Source of the DNA: Jeotgalibacillus sp. ET6
GTDB lineage: Bacteria; Bacillota; Bacilli; Bacillales; Jeotgalibacillaceae
Direction of reading: 5' to 3'
Assembly: GCF_029667115.1 (NCBI RefSeq)
Contig: NZ_JARUIU010000003.1
Location: forward strand, 124,001-188,000
DNA length: 64,000 nt
In this document: one piece after another, positions 59,305-64,000 of the stretch
How positions within the stretch are numbered: the first letter of the stretch is position 1
How the letters are laid out: each line of letters begins with the position of its first letter
Position numbers and translations under genes: made by a program
Notes under the pieces: model-generated
What the model was told of the DNA's origin: nothing
The model's input: the letters and a program-made list of their open reading frames with translations, nothing else
Databases searched by the model: none

Positions 59305-59320
59305 TGGGATGACTCCTTTA

Positions 59321-59368
59321 TTGACCATTGGTTAATAAAAGTATACACTCTGCGAACCTCTATGGCAA
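59321..59368 (-). promoter_or_regulatory. Promoter of the TetR gene with operator 2
   Basis: On the minus strand TTGCCA (59363-59368), a 17-bp spacer and TATACT (59340-59345) form the promoter. The palindrome TTGACCATTGGTTAA (59321-59335) lies directly downstream, over the start of transcription, and matches operator 1 at 58672-58686. Confidence 0.75.
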
Positions 59369-59410
59369 TACAAAAAAAGTCCACAGGGTACACTCCCTGC
59401 AGACCTTTCA

Positions 59411-60832
59411 TTAATCAAGTTTTCCAATATATCTTTTCGCGTCCGTAATTTCATCTTCATCGGTTAAATGGGCAATCGACTTGTCAGCGAGCTTTGAATA
59501 CTCTGATGTATACCCTGTCGTATTGGCGATATCCTGCAGAATCTCATAAAACCTTCTGCGATCCAGCCGGTGCAGGTATTGATAGTTAAATCCTTTCACA
59601 ATATATTCCACAAAACTCCAAACAGAATCATGATCGCGTTCCTTAACACCCCGGGCGACCGCTGCCATCACAGCCATCAGTTCAATGGTAACAACCGTAT
59701 TTTGCCCGGCATACTGTCGGATAGAAGCAAAGGATATATGCAAATAATCATCAAAGTCCAAGCTTTTTACAATCACACGCAGATTTTGTTCGTCATCAAC
59801 TAAATAAGATGTAAAGCATTCATTCTGTGAAATATTTATCAGCAAATCTCCTAGCTGATACAGCGTTCCGGAAGCCGTCCTTGGGTCATCATTGCCGAGT
59901 GCGCGAATCGCAATTTCTACAAATTTATTCAAACTGTATTCGATATCGTGAAGCTCACGCTGTTTTTTTCCTATATGAAACATATTGATGTACTTTTCTG
60001 TATCCAATTCTTCTGTACTGTCCTTCGTTTTCCAATAAGTTAAAACCGGAGAATAAGCGAAAATAAAATTATCCACCTTGTGCTCAAGGCGAACGATAAT
60101 ATCATCCTGCTGTGCCTGTTCAAATAATTCCTTGAAATTGATGGATTGCAGGTAGCCGGATTCCTTGAGCAGGATCGGCATGCCTTTTTCTTTTGGCAGC
60201 TGTTCTTCTACCGTTGCCCCTGCTTCTAATTGATTCACATCAAGCTCGCTTACAGCTGATTGGCCAATAATTCTGATGGATTCGTTTTTCATATCAATGG
60301 TCATGTTCGTAATTTGCAGCCAGTTAATGATGTGGTTAACAAAAACGACAAATGCGCCCAATGAAAAGACCGCCAGAAAGGTTGCTGTGACCGGAATAAA
60401 GAAATAGCTTGTTTCTTCCGTAAGAAATAAGAGACAAAGGATCACATAAAGAAAACTTCCAATAAAAATCCCCAAGGTCCGCTGCGTTTTTTTCGTCACC
60501 ATGAAATTCCTCAAAATTCTCGGGGAAAACATGCTTGAAAAGGTGGTCAGTGCCGTCAGTACTCCATAAAAAGTAAAAGAAGTAAGAGAAAGCAGCCCTG
60601 TCGTCAGAGAGCTTAAAATGGTCATAGTCAGCTGATAGTCGGGCTGAACAAAAGGCATCCTGCTTCCAAAATTCTGCCATAAATCAAGCCACACAGTGAG
60701 AGTAAACAGCAGGAGGGAAACGACTGTATATTTTAGAGGCGTCATCCATAGATTTGAATACTTATAAAGCCATTTTTCCTCTTTTGGCATCTGCCTGTAC
60801 CACTTAATATTTTCTTTTAATTGAGACCCCAT
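59411..60832 (-). CDS. DUF2254 membrane protein
   Basis: A 473-residue protein with four N-terminal membrane helices (34-53, 75-95, 117-137, 140-165). The motif TGLLSLTSFTFYGVLTALTTFSSMFSPRILRNFM, quoted as LTTFSSMFSPRILRNFM, defines DUF2254. A soluble C-terminal half contains IRALGNDDPRTA and MAAVARGVKERD. The function is not known. It is a single gene. Confidence 0.85.
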   Translation of the reverse strand: MGSQLKENIKWYRQMPKEEKWLYKYSNLWMTPLKYTVVSLLLFTLTVWLDLWQNFGSRMPFVQPDYQLTMTILSSLTTGLLSLTSFTFYGVLTALTTFSSMFSPRILRNFMVTKKTQRTLGIFIGSFLYVILCLLFLTEETSYFFIPVTATFLAVFSLGAFVVFVNHIINWLQITNMTIDMKNESIRIIGQSAVSELDVNQLEAGATVEEQLPKEKGMPILLKESGYLQSINFKELFEQAQQDDIIVRLEHKVDNFIFAYSPVLTYWKTKDSTEELDTEKYINMFHIGKKQRELHDIEYSLNKFVEIAIRALGNDDPRTASGTLYQLGDLLINISQNECFTSYLVDDEQNLRVIVKSLDFDDYLHISFASIRQYAGQNTVVTIELMAVMAAVARGVKERDHDSVWSFVEYIVKGFNYQYLHRLDRRRFYEILQDIANTTGYTSEYSKLADKSIAHLTDEDEITDAKRYIGKLD

Positions 60833-60933
60833 TCTATGTCCACTTCCTTTATCTCTGTTATATTCAAGTCACCTTTTACTACCCTTTCCTCTAAACTCTA
60901 TAACTGAAAATCCCAAATTTATTAAAATTACCA

Positions 60934-61010
60934 TTAAAAAAAGGCTGAGACACATGTGTCCCAAACCTCTTCTAACCGATTTTAGCGTTTCAGCTTAACG
61001 GTTCCTTTCC
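60934..61010. repeat. Short remnant of the dispersed structured repeat (subfamily 1)
   Basis: The hairpin AGGCTGAGACACATGTGTCCCAAACCT and parts of the following CTAACCG...GCGTTTCAGC segment remain. The rest of the element is gone. It lies between the SEDS gene and DUF2254. Confidence 0.55.
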
Positions 61011-61066
61011 ATTGCAAACAGTTTTACAGTGCCGCCAAAAATCTCCAATAACGCAACCCCTTTTTT

Positions 61067-62356
61067 TCAGTGCCTGATAAGGTTCCCATTTAAGGTCAGA
61101 TGCTTTCGGCGGTAAACGCTGAGCACTACACCAATGAGCAGGGCATTGAATAGAGTCGGCATCAGCCCATAGCTGATAAAGGGCAGTGCGAAGGATGTCA
61201 GCGGCAGAAAACCGAGAACCATCCCCACATTGTAAATGAGCTGGACGGCATAAAGCGTCATGCTTCCTGTAAGCAAAAGCCTTCCAAATGTATCCTTCAG
61301 CTGCCGCGAAATAACAATCATCCTGATCGCGATGAACGACAATATCAGCAAAAGAGCGATCGCGAATGCATATCCAAAATAGTAGGTGAGGCTGACGAAT
61401 ACAAAATCCGTGTGCGCCGCATTAAGAAACTCTTTGCTTCCTTCAGCCCCAAACCAGCCTGCCTGCGATAGAAGCTGCTGCAGATGAAGGTAAAGATAGC
61501 CCTCTTCTTCAGCATAAGCCTCAGGATTTAAGTAGCCCATGATCCGGCTCAGTTGATAGTCGTCTGCAGTGAACCAGAATGCGAACATACCGATCACCAC
61601 AGCACCAAGTGGTACAATGCTTATCCACATCACTTTTTTCTTTACCATGGGACTGAACCATGCCATCATGAACACCATTGCCGTATAAAGAAAAAGCGAG
61701 TGAAGATTAGGAATTTGCAGGAAGAAATAGATAGGAATGATAGATAAAATACCAAGCTGCCAGAGTCGCATTGATTGGTGATGAAAAAATGCTGCCCACG
61801 CAATTAAAAGAAAAGGAAGGGCCATCAGTGCTTCAATAGTCAAAGGACCGACTTCAATAAGGAACTGTCCGTTTACAATCCTATTTGGAAAAGTACCGAT
61901 CATAAATAAAAGGAAATTACCGAATATGTAAAACATCCACCCTTTTTTCATGAGCTTCCGGTAGTCCATTACCATTAATCCAATGGCAGTCAAGATCCCA
62001 AGAATCACAAAAATCACACGATAAAGGAGAAAATGGCCCATATCCATAAAGCCCTCTGTACCAAGAGAGAAGATGGGCAGGAATCCCAGCACCAACGCAG
62101 CTCCAAGCAGACACAGAAGAACCCAGTCCACCCTTGGGCGGTGAAGGTGATTCATTTCCCTGCCAAGCTTACCCGGACTTCCCATCCCTCCTATAGCCTT
62201 GTCCTCCGCTTCGTTTTCACTCAGCCCTTTGGCCATCCAGGTCTGCGATGTTTTTCTTAAGTGCTGATCCAACTCTGCCTTCACGAAAGCTTTTACTTCT
62301 TTAGATTTAATATGATGGATGACCTCTTTTAAAAATTGATCTCCTTTTTCACTCAT
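61067..62356 (-). CDS. SEDS-family (FtsW/RodA/SpoVE) protein with an N-terminal HAAS domain
   Basis: A 429-residue protein. Residues 1-75 are a HAAS/permease-prefix domain (QHLRKTSQTWMAKGLSENEAEDKAIGGMG split over two motifs), then about ten membrane helices of the SEDS peptidoglycan polymerase fold. SEDS landmarks are HTDF at 315-318 and LTSFALPFISYG. The EE(L/W)G usually found soon after HTDF is YYFG here, so activity may differ. It is the last gene of an ECF sigma operon, pointing to stress-induced wall synthesis. Confidence 0.82.
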   Translation of the reverse strand: MSEKGDQFLKEVIHHIKSKEVKAFVKAELDQHLRKTSQTWMAKGLSENEAEDKAIGGMGSPGKLGREMNHLHRPRVDWVLLCLLGAALVLGFLPIFSLGTEGFMDMGHFLLYRVIFVILGILTAIGLMVMDYRKLMKKGWMFYIFGNFLLFMIGTFPNRIVNGQFLIEVGPLTIEALMALPFLLIAWAAFFHHQSMRLWQLGILSIIPIYFFLQIPNLHSLFLYTAMVFMMAWFSPMVKKKVMWISIVPLGAVVIGMFAFWFTADDYQLSRIMGYLNPEAYAEEEGYLYLHLQQLLSQAGWFGAEGSKEFLNAAHTDFVFVSLTYYFGYAFAIALLLILSFIAIRMIVISRQLKDTFGRLLLTGSMTLYAVQLIYNVGMVLGFLPLTSFALPFISYGLMPTLFNALLIGVVLSVYRRKHLTLNGNLIRH

Positions 62357-62362
62357 CCTTCT

Positions 62363-62764
62363 TCACTCCTGTATCAGGCCTTTTAAGACGGCAGCTCTCT
62401 TTAGAGGCGTTTCCTCCGCTTTTTGCACAATTCTTCTTCCTTTTTGACTCAGCTGATAGTATTTATCCTCTTCATCCCAGGAAGCCTGAATGACCTTTTT
62501 TTGTTCCAGAGAATGTAAAAAGGTGTACAAGAACCCCTCCCTGTTTTCAAATCGCTGCACCCCTCTGGACCGAAGCAGCTGCGTTAACTCAAACCCTGTT
62601 TTCTTTGTACTCAGCAGCTGAAGCACGGAAAAGTACGCATGGTCTTTCTCTTCTGACCCCTTGATTTTCTCATGGACCCCTTTGCGATGCTGGGCTGAGA
62701 AATTCAGCTGTCCTAATGCTGTATCTTCCATCGATTTTCGAAGCTTTTTCAGTCGATCCTCCAT
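62363..62764 (-). CDS. PadR-like winged-helix regulator
   Basis: A 133-residue protein. Residues ~40-125 form a winged helix of the PadR type: YFSVLQLLSTKKTGFELTQLL, FENREGFLYTFLHSLEQKKVI and YYQLSQKGRRIVQ. It lies 4 bp after the sigma factor and 6 bp before the SEDS gene. PadR proteins next to HAAS-domain membrane proteins are a recurrent pair. It has no membrane helix, so it is not an ordinary anti-sigma factor. Confidence 0.8.
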   Translation of the reverse strand: MEDRLKKLRKSMEDTALGQLNFSAQHRKGVHEKIKGSEEKDHAYFSVLQLLSTKKTGFELTQLLRSRGVQRFENREGFLYTFLHSLEQKKVIQASWDEEDKYYQLSQKGRRIVQKAEETPLKRAAVLKGLIQE

Positions 62765-62768
62765 TACT

Positions 62769-63302
62769 TTACTCCTCCCATCCTTGTTTCATGAGTTCCT
62801 TGGCTCTTCTGAGTCGTGTTTTCACTGTATTCTGCTTTACTTGAACCACTTCCGCGATTTCTTTAATCGACCGTTCTTCATAATAAAACAGAAAAATCAC
62901 TTCCCTGTACACAATCGGCAGGTCCATCACAGCAGATAGTAGTCTTTCATCCTCGTCCTGTTTGATCACTTCCTGCTCAACGGTCTCTTTCGGAGTGCCT
63001 GAAAATACATAGTCTTCTTCGGTTGCCCACACATTTTTGTAGTACCAGCTTTTCATATAATCCTTGCAGTGGTTAATCGCAATTCTCCACAACCAGGTGC
63101 GCAGGGCTGACTTTCCCTTGTATGTATGAAGTGATTTGTAGCATTTCACAAAAATATCCTGCGTTAAATCCTCTGCCAGCTCTTTGTTTCGGACATAGGA
63201 ATATACCAGCTTCAAAACATCCTGTCCGTAATGATTCATCAGGTCATCAATCAATATTTCTTTCTCTTCTGCTTCCATCATTGCTGCGCTCATCTCTTCC
63301 AC
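62769..63302 (-). CDS. ECF RNA polymerase sigma factor
   Basis: A 177-residue group IV sigma factor. Region 2: VYSYVRNKELAEDLTQDIFVKCYKSL and LRTWLWRIAINHCKDYMK. Region 4: LPIVYREVIFLFYYEERSIKEIAEVVQVKQNTVKTRLRRA, quoted as IKEIAEVVQVKQNTVKTRLR. GTG at 63302 follows AAAGGGGGA; a longer reading to 63401 would cross the grpB terminator and is rejected. It heads the sigma-PadR-SEDS operon and has an ECF-type promoter, so it probably drives its own operon. Confidence 0.88.
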   Translation of the reverse strand: MEEMSAAMMEAEEKEILIDDLMNHYGQDVLKLVYSYVRNKELAEDLTQDIFVKCYKSLHTYKGKSALRTWLWRIAINHCKDYMKSWYYKNVWATEEDYVFSGTPKETVEQEVIKQDEDERLLSAVMDLPIVYREVIFLFYYEERSIKEIAEVVQVKQNTVKTRLRRAKELMKQGWEE

Positions 63303-63327
63303 ACTCGCTCCCCCTTTCACTACGTTA

Positions 63328-63354
63328 GACGAGGCACTGCGCTGAAAAGTTTTT
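63328..63354 (-). promoter_or_regulatory. ECF-type autoregulatory promoter
   Basis: On the minus strand, AAAAACTTTT with the AAC at 63349-63351, 17 bp, then CGTC (63328-63331) and TA. This matches the AAC-N16/17-CGTC form used by extracytoplasmic sigma factors of bacilli. The sigma gene starts about 25 bp downstream. Confidence 0.7.
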
Positions 63355-63363
63355 ATTAAACGT

Positions 63364-63398
63364 AAAAAAGAGTGGCCAGCCTCTTGGTATCCACTCTT
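63364..63398 (-). terminator. Terminator after the grpB-like gene
   Basis: Read leftward, AAGAGTGG and CCACTCTT form the stem, followed by TTTTT. It ends the GrpB transcript and confirms a separate promoter for the sigma operon. Confidence 0.8.
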
Positions 63399-63427
63399 CA
63401 TGCATGCATTAAATTTTACTTAATAGT

Positions 63428-63964
63428 TTATAATACTGCAGCCTTTTTCAAGACAGCAAGAACAAATTCATCTTTCCCATCGGTATAAACATCGCGATTA
63501 GGAGAGGTGCGGGCAAGCTCCCGCTTCAGTTGCTCATACGTAAGACATGCATCCGGATTCACTCGCAGGTAGTCACGGAAAGCCAGGTGACGTTTTAATT
63601 CTTCATTATCCTCTGCACATACATACAAATGGTGAGCCATCCATTCGGTATTTTTATCACTATATGGAACAGCTGAATTTGCCCGTTTAAAGGCTTCGCG
63701 TCCCTTGATTCCCTGATCCCCTTCGTGAGAATAGCCAATCTCAGAAAGCTTGTCTACCACTTCCGGAAGAAGTTCTCTACGTGAGATAACTACGTCAAGA
63801 TCAATAATCGGTTTTGCACTTAATCCCTCTACAGATGTGCTTCCTACATGCTCCACTCGCAAAATAAGGTCTCCAAGGTGGTGCTCAAGTACGTTTTTCA
63901 ACTCACGAAAAACTAATTTCCACTCTGGATTGTATTCTTCGATCACAATTCCGTTTTGTTTCAT
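63428..63964 (-). CDS. GrpB-family (UPF0157) nucleotidyltransferase-like protein
   Basis: A 178-residue protein. The nucleotidyltransferase-like motif is VEHVGSTSVEGLSAKPIIDLDVVI (quoted as EHVGSTSVEGLSAKPIIDLD), followed by the helix-rich C terminus with HLAFRDYLRVNP and YEQLKRELA. This is the standard GrpB family pattern. Its physiological role is unknown. AAAGGAG lies upstream. Confidence 0.88.
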   Translation of the reverse strand: MKQNGIVIEEYNPEWKLVFRELKNVLEHHLGDLILRVEHVGSTSVEGLSAKPIIDLDVVISRRELLPEVVDKLSEIGYSHEGDQGIKGREAFKRANSAVPYSDKNTEWMAHHLYVCAEDNEELKRHLAFRDYLRVNPDACLTYEQLKRELARTSPNRDVYTDGKDEFVLAVLKKAAVL

Positions 63965-64000
63965 TATCCTGCCGCTCCTTTTAAACGTCTGCTCTATCGT

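Noticed and set aside
63303-63401. 33-residue N-terminal extension of the ECF sigma factor
   Set aside because: It would start inside the grpB terminator and upstream of the ECF promoter; GTG at 63302 has a good ribosome binding site.

Overview
The window comes from the chromosome of a Gram-positive endospore former of the family Bacillaceae (Bacillus or a close relative). The evidence is a GerA/GerB/GerC germination receptor operon, cotJABC, YraD/YraF-type CotF-like coat genes, a gamma-type SASP-like gene, a LytH-like peptidase, Ku/LigD, DesK/DesR/Des, strong AGGAGG ribosome binding sites with some GTG and TTG starts, and U-tract hairpin terminators. The species cannot be named from the sequence. 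No tRNA, rRNA, CRISPR array, prophage or intact insertion sequence was seen.

Layout. 1-4.7 kb: the start of a MerR regulator, an Xre-type regulator with a membrane partner, and an ABC-2 exporter preceded by a protein that joins a degenerate ABC ATPase to a LytTR domain. 3.9-9.3 kb: esterase, EamA exporter, MOSC protein, GNAT enzyme, MaoC-like hydratase and succinate-semialdehyde dehydrogenase. 9.4-10.2 kb: a four-unit tandem array of a structured repeat. 10.3-17.6 kb: cupin, GNAT, UvrD-like helicase, and cydDC behind a Rex-type operator. 17.9-23.9 kb: membrane protein, the cold-sensing desK/desR/des set, a sporulation peptidase and a GDPD. 24.0-30.2 kb: germination receptor, then a Zur-box-controlled operon with zinc-free ribosomal protein S14. 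30.3-30.6 kb: a probable type I toxin-antitoxin locus. 30.8-34.0 kb: Old Yellow Enzyme, a crcB pair and cotJABC. 34.1-36.9 kb: an LXG polymorphic toxin operon. 37.1-41.3 kb: chemoreceptor and a SulP/Usp operon behind a long structured leader. 41.8-46.4 kb: DUF3231 protein, subtilase with cell-wall repeats, and the DUF1659/DUF2922/YvrJ mini-cluster. 46.4-52.6 kb: isoaspartyl dipeptidase with a YfcC transporter, a fused Ada, a sigma factor with a lipoprotein, and a VOC protein. 52.7-57.8 kb: Ku/LigD, DUF421 and CotF-like coat genes, SASP-like gene. 57.9-64.0 kb: a TetR-controlled operon with two matching operators, DUF2254, and an ECF sigma / PadR-like / HAAS-SEDS operon, then GrpB.

Two families of non-coding repeats run through the window. 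One is a roughly 150-220 bp element, in tandem at 9.4-10.2 kb and dispersed at about 1.0, 5.8, 22.9, 29.9, 57.4 and 60.9 kb. Its two subfamilies share one architecture and show compensatory changes in the stems. The other is a set of near-perfect palindromes built on a GGGGCCWGGCCCC-like core, whose flanks differ between copies yet stay self-complementary. Several regulatory circuits can be read from the DNA alone: Rex on cydDC, Zur on rpsN, DesR on des, a TetR operator pair, and an ECF autopromoter.
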